A stretch of 64,000 nucleotides of DNA from positions 10,001 to 74,000 of the forward strand of contig VXCM01001246.1 in NCBI GenBank assembly GCA_014773175.1, written 5' to 3'. The notes under the pieces are model-generated. The model was given only the letters and a program-made list of their open reading frames with translations. It searched no databases and was not told the origin of the DNA. The stretch comes from Lucifuga dentata. Its lineage: Eukaryota > Chordata > Actinopteri > Ophidiiformes > Bythitidae. Below, piece by piece: positions 9,715 through 21,437 of this stretch; positions within the stretch are counted from its first letter, which is position 1; the number at the start of each line of letters is the position of its first letter. A program made the position numbers and the translations under genes.

Positions 9715-12700
9715 TCACAGGGAAAGAATCTCAAACTCTTCGTCCTCGGAATCGAAGAACCGCTCCAGTCTGTCCGAGTCTGAAAAATCTGCAAAGAAAG
9801 CTGGAGATTAAAAAAGGTGATTAAAGTGCATTTTTCATTGAATGACTGGATGACATTTTCTAAATAAAAAAAAAAAAAAGGNAAAAAAAAAAAAAAGTGG
9901 TGAAAGTGGAGTGTAAATACCAGGAGTGAGGTTCAGGGTGTCGACGCTGACCATGTGAGAGGGCTGACTGTCCACCAGCTCAAACATGGGTAAGCCCCCT
10001 CTGTTGCAGGAGAGCTACAAGATGAAGCACATCAATTAATGACGCGATCATTCCTCTGACAGACGACACGTGCTCAAGTCCACAACTATCAAAGGAGAAA
10101 CAGAGACGTACCCGTCGAATGCGCATGCACCAGTCATCAAATTCATCCTCCGTTCTGCAGAAGAAACCCTGGTAAAGAAAAAAAAAAAAAATCAGCAACG
10201 GAATTTCTGTAAAAACGTTCCGTCTGCTCACAGTCAGGTTTTAACGAGAGACTTAAAGGACCATACCGTCGATCATGCATATTTGAGCCCAATATATACA
10301 ACCTACATACATGATACATTACTGACAACCAATTTCCAAAATATACTATGTTAACGGTATTTTTTTGAAGATTCTCAGTCATCCAGGCGGGTAGATATGT
10401 TGTATGAAAACAGTCAGGTCAACTGAATTCAAGTTTTTAATTCTGAAACGTTTCACCATTCATCCAAATGGCTTCGTCAATCAGAAATGAATGCACAGAA
10501 GGAGATTAATTTCAGATTAATTAAAAATGATAGAAATAAGTAAATAATTAAAAATAAAATAATCCAATAATTAAAAATAAAAAATGAAATTAATTAAAAG
10601 GTTAATTAAAAATTATAAAAATTAAAGAATTAAAAATAAAATAATCCAATAATTACAAATAAAATGAAATTAATTAAAAAATTAATTTCATAATTAAAAA
10701 ACTTGAATCAAGTTAACCTGACTCAGTTTTCATACAATTTTGTTAGCTGTAAATTTTACATTTTTTTTCCTACCTTCCAGACTGCCATTGGCTTCAGTTC
10801 ATTCCACTACACTACTAAAATCAATGTGCAGAGAACTAAAACACGACTGAGTCTACTGTTTTTGTCAAAATAACTTTTTTTTTCACCAATCCAGCACGAG
10901 GCTGCACAGAAGACGATAATGTATGTCTCCACCAGGAAATATAGTCCCAGGAGAAAACGGCTTTTACGGAGCAATTAAAATGACCTGTGCCTACAACAAT
11001 CGTACAAGTGTTGGAAGGTGAAATGTTGAATTTTAAGGTGAGTGCATCACCTGAACATCTGATTTTGAAGATTAGGGGTTTTGAAAAAATAACAGGAAAA
11101 CTAAAATATGGTTTCACGTTTTGGAAATTGGTTGTTGGTAACGTAACATGTATGCAAGTCGTATATATTGGGCTCAAACATGCATGATCGCCGGTGTGGT
11201 CCTTTAAGTTCAGGATACAAGAAAGCTCCACTTTCTAAAGCCCCTCCAATAGCATTCGTACCGCTGCAATGGATGGGTCCAGTTCACAGATGTGCATGCG
11301 GCATGGCGGGTGCTGGCAGTGGTACGTCTCATCGGGAACATAGCCGTCTTCACACGGCTCCACCGCAGGCTGCGTGGTGTGCGGGTCTAAATAGATGAGT
11401 TCTTCTCCTACATGTTGAGAGAAAAAAAAAAGACAAGCATGGTCAGAAGCGGCTTGCTCGGTTGCGCAAAGGGAAGTTGAAATGTTGGGCAGGAGTCACT
11501 AAGTCTTGACGTACCGACGTAACCGATGAAATAATGGGCGCTGTTGGGTTTTCCTCCAATGACGCCCAGCGACTGAGGCAGCATGAAGCATTGCTGCCAA
11601 TGGAGATGAGAGAGTTTATCTCCGTGTTAGGCACCAGAAATCACATATTATTGCTGACCATTTCTGGATTTATTTAAAGGGGTTTTTTTTTTGTTTTTTT
11701 TTAACTAACTAGCTGTTAATTTGTATTAATTTCAGGATCTACACAAGCTGAGATTTAAGTAACTGGAGTTTTTTAATCTTTTTGAGGGGATATGTACACT
11801 ACAGGCCAGAAGTTTAAGGCCACACCCAGGCATCGACTGATGGGGATCCAATGAAATAAACGAATAAACTTATGTTATAATGCAACTGAAAGCAGAGACT
11901 GATACAGCAAGTAAGCTTTAATGTGTAAATACGTAAGTATTTTTGCATACAATAGCACTAAAAATGTAACAGTAAACTAGAAAATTTTCTTTTTTTCTAC
12001 AAACAATTATTCACTGACAATGTCCATGTTTAAGGACAAAGTGGGAATTTTCCACTCATGAAAACCTGATGACATAAAATTATAAATCTGCATCCTGAAA
12101 CAGCTTACCTTCAGGGTTTCTATGTAGGCCTCGTTGATGTCGCTCAGGCCCAGCCTGAGAGGGATGAGCAGGACCAGAGGCTTCCAGAGAGCCATCTCCT
12201 CCTCGCTGAAGGCACACGCTCCCTCCAGGTAGCCGTTCAGCTCCCCGCTGCCCTCTGGCCCAGCACAGGCTCCTCCCACATCCAGCCAAGGCATGCAGAG
12301 GCGTTCTGCACACACAAAAATCACAGATGGCTTTGTAGGACAGGAATGCTTCAGACATAAATGCAAAGCTGTCTGAGACAAAATTACACTGAGTTCTCCT
12401 GTCTAAATTTTAAGGTAATCATTAATACGCTGATAAACATTTCGCTTGAGGTTAAAGTACTTTCATATTTTCCATTTTGCTCACATGCTTGCTGTATACT
12501 GCTGCTGAATCCATCTCCTTTTATGGCATTTTTAGTTCAATTCAGTTTTGCTTCAGCTATTTTCCTTTGTAGTAAAACTAAGAGAATCCATTTGATGGAA
12601 TATTTCCAATTCAAGCCTTTATTACATCTTTAAATATTTGCGCTTGGAAGTTGCCAAAATACTGAATTTGGATGAATTTGGATTCTTTTTTTTTTTTTTT

Positions 12701-15700
12701 TTTNTTTTTTTTTTTTTTTTCTTTTTTTTACCCCTGCTCAAAATTCCTGGATATTTTTCCCCTACTAGGTAACTTGTCCCGTAAGTCGTTGTAGTTCTTG
12801 AAATGGTGTAAAAATTCATGAAATCTCTACACAGACCACAGTCAAAGCTACAATAAAGATAAAGTTAAAAGTCTGAACCGTTTGTGGCAATGAATGATAA
12901 CAGGGACAAAGCTCAGCTGCACTCACTGATTTCCTCGATGACCACAGTGTTGTCCATCGCCACATGTACGACTAATCGGCTCCATGTGTCAAACACGGCC
13001 AGTTTCCTGAAAGCACAACGGCAGAATGAGAGGGTCACATTGTGATCAGGTTTGAAGGACATAAAGTCTCAATAAGCACAATATCTAAGTGGGATGTCAA
13101 TACGCTGTAGGTCAGGGATCCCCAACTGGCAGCCCGCGGGCCAAATGTGGCCCGTGGATCCTATTTATCAGGCCCTCAGATGACCTCCAAAAAAAAAAAA
13201 AAAAAAAAAATCTTGTACTTTAGTTGCACTTATCTCAGGATTGTGTGGTCATAAAATGTCATGCTTGGGCTCATTTTGTTCAGGAGAAGCTAAGCTTTCC
13301 ACAGATATTCATATATCTCCATTTTATTGAGAAATGGCGATGATAAAACATTGTGAACGCTACATAGAGACGAGCACACGGTCTCTGGTCTGTCAGTGGA
13401 ATATTACGCACATATTACGCATGGGGAACGCATGCCTGTTGCCATGGCTACGTAAAAGCTGATAAGATCACTAGCCCATCAATCAAATCCTCTGCTAGTC
13501 TACTATCGAATCACAGAGAGGGATTTTAAAATTTAGACTGCCCTCGGAAGTTACATCATTGAGAAGCGACAAAACTAGGTTTTAGCTCAGAGGCTATCTT
13601 GTGCTTTAGTTACATTTATCTCGGGATTGCGTGGTTAAAATGTCACGCTTGGGCTCATTTTGTTCGGGAGAATCTAAGCTTTCCGTAGATATTCATACAT
13701 CTCCATTTTATTAAGAAATGGTGACTATAAAACACTGCAAACGCTACAACAGAGGTGCTGGGCCCGGTGCCAGGCTGCTCTGGTTGTAAAGGGTTACGTT
13801 TAAAAATAAATAAAACTTAGAAAATTGTTTTCCGTTGTTATTACCAAATGAGAGAAAAAGATCGGGTCAGGTCCGGGAGGGTGGAGTGGGGGNGGGGTAG
13901 TGGCCCTTGGCATGCTTGACATAATTTGGCCCTTGAGGAAAACTAGTTGAGGATCCCTGCTGTAGGTGGTTAGTGGCAATACAATATGATGCAACTTTCA
14001 AGCAACTAACTACCTACATGTCTTCTATCAACATGGTAATTTTTACTCTATAGATGAGTTATTTTTCTATATAATCTATAACACAATATCAACACAGACA
14101 TTATATTGTTCTTCCTAATACAAAAACCTCTATTCTTCAGGACACGAGGCCTTTGTCTGATTGCATTACGTTTCTGTTAATATTAATATATCTCTCTATG
14201 AATTTTACATGTACACGGTCTCTATTTGACACACATACAGTACCACACAGCTGATTTATTTTCTGAATTCTAATACTCACTACACATGTTGTGTTAGCAA
14301 AGCAAATAAAATGGTAGCGAGGTCACAGAAAATACTTTCTAACTGCTTACTTTAGAACCTGGGCGACTGTGTTTGGGCCGTACCACTGGCCTATAGGCTT
14401 TCCCTCTCCAACCCCCATCTGGGCTGCAGCAATGAGGAAAAAAAAAGTCATAAGATTATAAAAAAAATTCATGCTGGCCCTCAGTCTAACTGGAAAGGCC
14501 TGACAGCCTACTTACCAATCTGATGGATGGAATAATAGCTGTCTTTTTTGTCAATGAAGGCATTGAGGATGCTGATGTATTCTTCTCTTTGTTTCTGGCC
14601 TCTGACCCATCGCCAGTCTGAGAACAAAAAAACCCCAGTTATCAAGCTGGCATGGCGTCCTCGTTGGAGAGATAAGCTGGTCGTGACCTCGCTGTGGTTT
14701 AAAGCTTATATCTAACATTTATCGACACAAAATTGTGCAACAAGTTGGGTGAGCGTTCCGATGGAAGCCCAGAACTTATGTTAAATGGCGTCTTTGTCTA
14801 TCCCTAGACACAGCAGCAGACATCAGGCTGTGCCATCAGAAAACTGTTGAACTGAGTTAGAAAAAGCACCATTTCCTAACCTAACCTCTAATTATTAATA
14901 TAAATTGCATTTACAATTATATGAACCCTGCTACTCCACAGCAATGAGTAGCTATGTGGCATTGATTTCTCAATCATACTGTATGTCTGCTTGGGTGAAT
15001 CTAGATGCGTCTGATCCATCTGGTGTGTGTATGCTGTACAGTGTACACACCATGAGTCAGACTCGGTTGTCTATTCATCATCAGCCTTAAAGGACCATAC
15101 TGGCCATTTTGCATGTTTGAGCATAATATATTCCATTTTCATACATGTTACGTTACTGACAACCATTTCCCAAAGGATAAAACCGTATTTCAGCTTTCCT
15201 TNATTTTCATACATGTTACGTTACTGACAACCATTTCCCAAAGGATAAAACCGTATTTCAGCTTTCCTTACATTTTGCAAAATCTCTTAATCTTTCAATC
15301 AAATTTTAAGTGATACACCCACCTTAAAAATCCATGTTTCGCCTGCTAATAGTTACGCAAAATTACAAAGTCATGGTCGGTTCAATTTTTCGATAAACAC
15401 AGATATTCTTTTGGGACTATATTCCCCGTTGGAGACATACATTCATTCCGCGCTTTTTATTGTGCTTAAACGCTAAAATTACATAACTTTGGAAAAAACC
15501 TGAATACACGTGTTGTTCACGATGAACTATTCCAAGAATGTTTCAAGTATCATCAAGTTGATTTTAATAGCGTACCAGAATGAACTGAAACCAATGGTNC
15601 AAGAATGTTTCAAGTATCATCAAGTTGATTTTAATAGCGTACCAGAATGAACTGAAACCAATGGTCATCAGGAAGGTAGGAAAAACAAATTAATTCACCG

Positions 15701-18700
15701 TTCCAGTAGTATGCTTTGGGAAATGGTGGTCAGTAACATTATGTGTATGAAAATTGAATATATTAGGCTCAATCATGCAAAATGGATGGTATGGTCCTTT
15801 AATATTAAACCTTCCAGCTCCCATCTACAAGTCAAACCACTTTAATTTAATGTATGAGTGCTGACACTTCAGGGTCTTCAGGTGGGCACCCTCTCAATTA
15901 TTGGTGTTTCTTTGAATTGGGCCACGACACCAAGATGGCTCAATAGTGTTCTCAATAGTCCAGCCANCCCCCCCCACAGCCATGTGTCTGCTACATGCTA
16001 ACTAGAACTAGCTTAAACATGCTTGCTACCTAATGCTAACATTGCCACCAAACCAGATGAGCAACCAAAATAAATCTTCTGGACCAAGCAAAGAACAAAC
16101 CACATTTAAGAGATGAGCTGGAACCGTTTACCGGGACTGACTGCATCAAGAACAGACTGATTTGTGTTTAAAGGGGTCACACCTCTGCCTAAATGTCTGC
16201 ACACCAAGGCCTCGCCGAGGATCATCTGGCCGCACCGTAACATACACCCCCATCCCGTGTCCGATGTCGGTCCTGTCCCACCTGTAATGAAACACGTGCT
16301 GAATGAGATCCTGTTCAAAACTACATGCAAAACGATTAATGATGATTTGATGAAGATTCTCAGTCATCCAAGCGTGTAGATACACTGCATGAAGACTGAG
16401 TCAAGTCAACCGGATTCAAGTTTTTAATTCTGAAACGTTTCACCATTCATCCAAATGGCTTCGTCAGTCAGAAATGAATGAACAGAAGGATGATGACTGG
16501 AGGTTTATCATCCTCTGACGAAGCCATTTGGATGAATGGTGAAACGTTCCAGAATTAAAAACTTGAATCCGGTTGATTTGAATCAGTTTTCATACAGTAG
16601 ATTAATGATGATCTCAACAAAAGGTACGCATACTAATTGTCCTGTAACAACCAATCACTGTGAGAACGTTGAAGTTGTCCAAAGATAAAAAGATCTGGGA
16701 ACTGTTTGTTGATGACAAGTTAAAATTCAGTGGGAACACAGTGGTCGAAACCATACTGCAGTTATTTTTACACGCCTTTTATCGAGAGCATTTTGACTTT
16801 TTTCTTTTATCTGCTCGTTCTCTTCTTTGAGTCACAGATTGCAAGGTGTTGTGTTAGTTGTAAAATTATTGGTAAAACACAGAGATCGCTGGCACATTAA
16901 ATTCCCAGCAGGTACTGGTGGGTACAAAAAAAAAAAAANTAAAAAAAAAAAAAGAGTATGTTATTAGAAATGATTCTACACATCGATGCCCTCCAGAATG
17001 CGTTTTAGAAATCCCTCATGTAAAATAAACAGAAGAAAGTTTGGTTTTGTTCCGGACACTGTAAGACTGGTAAACAGTGAAGGTAAAAGACAAAAAGTCT
17101 TGGTACAGACGGTTAAATGACTATTTATTATCTGTTTGCTTTTTACCACTTGCAGCTTTTCTCTTTTGTTTTGTTTCTTCCACTGTATTTTGCTGTTCTG
17201 CATGAAATCTGTCAATTCATGTTGCTGTTTGCTGGCCTACCTGTTTTTAATTGCCCCTTGAGGGATTAATAAAGTATTTTGACTTGAATTGAAAAACACA
17301 TTTTACTTAAATGAATAACTAAAACTCACACCAGTCCTTTTCTACTTACCGATGGGCGGGAAATTTTTTCTGTATGTGAGCCACAACCGTGACGTAACGT
17401 CCGACAAAATCTCGTCTTTCTCTAAATGAAGAGCAGAAATCAGGAGTTACAATACGCCCACAACTGGCTGTAGTTGCTGATTTGATTTCACACACTTGCT
17501 GATCTCTCTTTCTCTCACACACACATCAATGTGTTAGCCACATCTTACCTGTGAGCGCATTGAATTCTTTCCCTAAGATCCACACAGGTTCTGAAGTCTC
17601 AGGAAAATCTTCAAATTCTCCAAACCGAAGTGTGTCATATGTCAAGGTAGCTGCAGAGGAAGCAGACATGAGGCGACTGTGAGTTTGTTGGAATGGTTAC
17701 CAGGAAGTGAGTCCTGGTGGTTAACATCTTTCTGATCACTTGTTGCACTCGATGGCAGCGTCAGCCAGCTATCAGGGTGAAAGGACGGAGAATCCATGAA
17801 CTGTCTGTTGTGACTGGTGAGAGCATTATTTAGCCAGAAGCAGCAGAGCTCAGGTACCATCAATCTATGGTTCCATACTCGAAACTTGACTTTGAACTCT
17901 TGTGCAAACAAGCAAGCGAAAGGAGAATATCCCCAAGCATTAAAGTGAAGTTCAGTTCAAAGGCATTTTTATAGTGTCAAAAGGTAAACATTACAAGTAT
18001 TAAAATAAAAGTGCAAACATTTAGAGACATATACAAGTCCCCAAAATGCTGCAAATAATAACAAATAAATAGTTAATAAATATTAAATAAATAAATAGCA
18101 AATAGCACACACACCTTTTGCCTTTTCACCTTGTGCAGGTGCTTTAGTATTTGCATCATCATTGGAGTGAAAGTACATGTTCTTAATATCTCTATTGTCA
18201 CTGTTATCATAGTTTATAATGGAATGACCACAACACATTTACAGAGAGCATACAAAGTACAAAAGAGTAAACACTATTCCATTCCACAGGGTTATATACA
18301 TATGGCAAACCAACAAGAAAAAAAAAGACACACATTTTATCTATTCAAAAAACCTTGTACAAATAGCTTTTAGTTATTAGTTACTGTTGCTATAAATCCA
18401 AATATAATATATAAATAGTCATATAGTTACTATATATAAATACATACACCAGCATAGCGGTATAACTATATACAGGCATGTATCTCATTTATATTTATAG
18501 TCTGGTCTGTGGACAGTTTTTAATCTCCGCAGCAGTTCTTATAGGCATGATGGCATCCTGAAGAATTTTTGTAATTCTTCCGTCTGCAAATGCAGATTTT
18601 TTGCTGCACTTCAGAGGATTACTGCCAGGGCAGAACTTGCAAAAATTGGCACAGGAGTTAGACATCAGCAGAAGGCAGACGGTTCACCAAAAAAAAAAAA

Positions 18701-19487
18701 AAAAAAAAAAAAAGTCAGGCCTACTCCTGCAGTGGAGAAGCTCTTATAATAGACTGTAGAAGCCTTTCTGTCTTATTTCTATAACGGATAACTACAAACA
18801 AACCACATCATACAGCTAAAGATGGCACACTCGCTAACTGTCCGGTTAGTGGTGAGATTGGACACTTTAAACACAGGGTGTGATTTGCAGACTCACAAAT
18901 AAAGGAGCCTTATTTACCTTCGACAGAGATGGAAATGAAACAGGAAACGTGCTAACTTTATAAGCATTCTGGCAGCTAAAGTCCGGCTGCAAACCCATCT
19001 GCTAGCATTCCCGTGCTAACAGCAGTTTAATGACTAATGGTGACAATGCATATGCTGGGATGTCTCGTCTTGGGCGTAACGCTAACATTAGCATAAGCAC
19101 TCAAACCGAGGACAAACAGCAAGCTACAGAGAGCAAAACATAATGCCGAGACATGAATCCAACACATATGAAATCCGGTTACTGCTACAGAGCCGCATGA
19201 CGAGCTGTCAGTACGAGGAAAACTAAAGGTTAAGTTAGTAATACATGCTAACGAGAGCTAGCAGTTAGCTTTACTCAACACTTTAGCAAGCTAACGTGCA
19301 CGAGCCTAAAGAAAGATGTTTGTATGATGAATTGATTGCTGGAATTGGCTATCCTGCCACGAAGTAGGAAGATATTGGCTGCCAAGTGTGAAACACTAAT
19401 ATTTTGACTATTTAATGGCGAGACTCGCTTGTTCAAGTGGGAAAAAAGTTGTTGTTTTGTTCTTAAATCTCGCTTACCTGCATCCAT
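9715..19487 (-). CDS. atg4b: Autophagy cysteine protease ATG4B
   Basis: Cytosolic C54-family protease that exposes the C-terminal glycine of ATG8/LC3/GABARAP and later removes lipidated ATG8 from membranes. Thirteen exons, 5' to 3': 19478-19487, 17549-17650, 17350-17421, 16183-16281, 14516-14617, 14351-14423, 12927-13006, 12109-12305, 11515-11593, 11262-11407, 10112-10168, 9921-10014, 9715-9779. They sum to 1,176 nt, giving 391 aa (human 393). The catalytic Cys is residue 74 in [12 protein letters not shown]. The Asp and His are residues 279 and 281 in YLDPHTTQP. The C-terminal LC3-interacting motif FEIL is at 386-389. The first coding exon is only 10 nt (ATGGATGCAG), as the human N-terminus MDA predicts. 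In exon 12 the acceptor before CTCTCC is needed to keep [13 protein letters not shown] in frame. All active-site residues are present. Introns carry a hAT element, several TTAA-family repeats and LINE tails. Confidence 0.97.
10253..11207. mobile_element. TTAA-family repeat (subfamily B), split by another repeat
   Basis: Starts TTAAAGGACCATACCG and ends GGTGTGGTCCTTTAA, both in inverted orientation. The left arm runs to about 10355. The element resumes near 10741 ('aaattttacat...') and reads through the shared core ('ccaccaggaaatatagtccc'). The interruption at about 10361-10740 is an insertion of the 'gaagattctcagtcatcc' family plus AT-rich sequence. Confidence 0.75.
10361..10740. mobile_element. 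'GAAGATTCTCAGTCATCC' family repeat nested in TTAA-family copy
   Basis: Begins gaagattctcagtcatccag, contains 'ctgaaacgtttcaccattca' and 'aaatggcttcgtcaatcag', then a long AATTAAAAAT-rich stretch, and ends near 'cagttttcatacaa'. The flanks gttaacggta and gttagctgta look like a diverged target duplication. No coding frame. Confidence 0.65.
11789..11850 (+). mobile_element. Fragment of long-TIR element ('ctacaggccagaagttt')
   Basis: A single terminal piece, 'acactacaggccagaagttt' followed by 'aaggccacaccc'. The same end occurs at 29680 and 63178. The rest of the element is not recognisable here. Confidence 0.45.
13113..13959. mobile_element. Non-autonomous hAT transposon, 847 bp, with 8-bp target duplication
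   Basis: Left end CAGGGATCCCCAACTGG and right end (reverse complement) CAGGGATCCTCAACTAG form short terminal inverted repeats. The element is flanked by a perfect 8-bp duplication, ctgtaggt, at 13105-13112 and 13960-13967, as hAT transposases make. The interior has no transposase frame. It contains a roughly 150-bp segment repeated in direct orientation (about 13217-13372 and 13600-13747), sharing 'gggctcattttgtt'. It lies in the ATG4B intron between exons 14351-14423 and 12927-13006. Confidence 0.85.
15087..15802. mobile_element. TTAA-family repeat (subfamily A), full length
   Basis: Runs from TTAAAGGACCATACTGG to GGTATGGTCCTTTAA with long inverted arms ('gcatgtttgagc' / 'gctcaatcatgc'). 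Two single-N joins at 15202 and 15599 each duplicate about 66 bases, so the true length is nearer 580. Confidence 0.8.
16347..16599. mobile_element. 'GAAGATTCTCAGTCATCC' family repeat with 13-bp target duplication
   Basis: Compact palindromic copy: 'ctgaaacgtttcaccattca' at 16431-16450 recurs inverted as 'tgaatggtgaaacgttccag' at 16533-16552. It is flanked by a perfect 13-bp repeat, gattaatgatgat, at 16334-16346 and 16600-16612. It lies in an ATG4B intron just upstream of the catalytic-Cys exon. Confidence 0.8.
16975..17295 (+). mobile_element. LINE 3' fragment (L2/CR1-like) in ATG4B intron
   Basis: The plus strand at about 16990-17120 reads [11 protein letters not shown] in a broken frame, the usual C-terminal end of L2/CR1-type reverse transcriptases. 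It is followed by a 3' UTR ending 'ccccttgagggattaataaagtattttgactt', which is typical of fish LINE tails. It is antisense to ATG4B. Confidence 0.6.
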
Positions 19488-19489
19488 CC

Positions 19490-19720
19490 CGACGGTCTTC
19501 ACCCTATCTAGTTTGTTGTTTCCTGAGTCCGGACCCGCTGTCCAATAGGAAGCCAATTCCTGCAGTCGAATCCGGAGAGAGGCGGGTCTTTTTCTACGGC
19601 AGCCAATAGGACCGCCTGTGTATTGTAGGGGGCGGAGCGTTGAGGCGTGATTGTGCCGTAGATTTGTAATCCGGCTGTGACGGTCCTCTCATAGGGCCAC
19701 GCTGCGTACATGGTGTAAAG
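19490..19720 (-). promoter_or_regulatory. Probable ATG4B promoter with CCAAT boxes and GC box
   Basis: Upstream of the ATG4B start (minus strand), three CCAAT cores are written on the plus strand as tccaatagga (19541-19550), agccaattcc (19551-19560) and agccaatagg (19601-19610). A GC-box-like gggggcggag lies near 19627. The segment is more CpG-rich than its surroundings. The transcription start is not determined. Confidence 0.5.
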
Positions 19721-19850
19721 ATCAGCGCTCCGTGGCAGGACTCTGTAAACAAGAACCTGAACGTGTCATATGACTGCGTGTTTGTCTTCCCACTTCCACT
19801 AGAGGCGCTAAAGCCCCCGAGACATCCGTTTGCAGTTCATGACAGGATAT

Positions 19851-20573
19851 CAAAGGACTATACCGGTGATTTTGTATTTTTATGTTATATATCTATCATT
19901 GTCTGTCATTGAAATGTAAATAGTATGTATTGTTTGTAAAAAGATTTTTTAATAAAATGTATATTCTGTTGTAATGTATATTCTGTATTTTTGTGAATTT
20001 GTGCTTCTGTAACATGCAAATTTCCCCATGAGAATCGATAAAGTCTTATCTTATCTTAAGCCCAACTTGCATACATGTTACATAATTGACAACCATTTCT
20101 AAAACATAATACTGGAGTGGCACATATTAGAATAGTTTTTAACTACCTTCCAGGCTGCCATTCTATTATTATTAAAATCAACTTGTAGAGACTTTAAGCA
20201 TGTTTGAGATAAGTAAACTATCATAGCAAACAGAACGTCTAGTAAATCTTTTGTTGAGGTAACTTTATTTAACCGGTCCAACATAGAATTGCACCAAAGA
20301 AAAATATGGACTCCAGGGAATATACTCCAAAGAAAAGGTGGCTTTGCCCAAGAAATTAAATGGACTGGCTTTTCTACATTTGGACATATGTGTTACCGGG
20401 CAAAACATGAATTTTAAGGTGGGTGTATTACCTGAACATTTGATTTTGAAAGATAAGGGCATTTGGCAAAATATCCACAAAACCAAAGTATGGTTTTATA
20501 TTTTGGAAAATAGTTGGACATGGGTAGTATTTCTAGGGTTTAAACATGCAAAATCACCAGTATGGTCCTTTAA
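19851..20573. mobile_element. TTAA-family repeat (subfamily B) interrupted by a LINE tail
   Basis: Left end caaaggactataccggtgat and right end accagtatggtcctttaa. About 19895-20057 is foreign: it ends 'tttccccatgagaatcgata' followed by 'aagtcttatcttatctta', a fish LINE 3' tail. The family core ('gacaaccatttc') resumes after it. Lies between ATG4B and BOK. Confidence 0.65.
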
Positions 20574-20628
20574 AAACATAAGCATAAAATCAGAGCAACA
20601 AATCTACACAATTTATGATATAAAACTC

Positions 20629-20634
20629 TTTATT
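20629..20634 (-). terminator. Candidate BOK polyadenylation signal
   Basis: TTTATT on the plus strand, read AATAAA on the minus strand, lies about 800 bases beyond the BOK stop. It would give a 3' UTR that includes the (AG)n tract at 20814-20838. Confidence 0.4.
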
Positions 20635-20801
20635 TGTCTAGGTGCTGCATGCATGATAGTGAAATTATTCACAGAATAAATTTTATTTATAGTCATGAAA
20701 TGAAATCAAAGTGCTCTAACTCAGAGAAAACACACTGTAACTTGCATTCATGCAGTTACACTACAATATAACACGTTGCCTCACAGTGAAAAACTGAGAA
20801 A

Positions 20802-20813
<12 letters not shown>

Positions 20814-20838
<25 letters not shown>
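20814..20838. repeat. (AG)n microsatellite
   Basis: An uninterrupted run of about 12 AG units within the probable BOK 3' UTR. Confidence 0.9.
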
Positions 20839-20840
<2 letters not shown>

Positions 20841-21437
20841 TGCACATGCTTCACATGCTTATTAGAGCATCATACGGGACTTTTTGTTCTTATTTTCAGT
20901 AGAACCCCTCTACATTTGAAAACACATTTTAAAAAGTATTCCACACAACAGAACAACATAAGTCCCCAGTTTATCAAACAGAAGCATCAGTTAGAAGAAA
21001 AAAGGAAGTCACTGTATTCATCTAACAGGAATGTTAGATGAATACAGTGATAGTCATGGTGACTTCAGCATATTCTCAATTTACATATCAAAATACTTCT
21101 CCTTTTTAACCACTAGGGGCAGCCATTCCACTAGCAATAGGCAAGAACTGACGGGATCTATGAATTCCAACATATTACATCACAGGTGAACTTAGCTACC
21201 AGTGCTTAGCTAAAACATTTATAGTATGTGAGCTAATAAATTCACATCTTTCTAACAATAAGTAGAAAATCAAACGTGTGAAGGAGAGGAAGTAAGAAGT
21301 CCATTGTCTGTGAAGGGCTGGCTGTTCAGTGCAATCTGCTGCGAGTGTAAACATATCCAAAGCAGTGGATGCTTTAGTGGAGTGCTGGTGTTCTGTGCTG
21401 GTGAATCTGCTCACAATCCAGTGTGCGTCCGAGCGTT

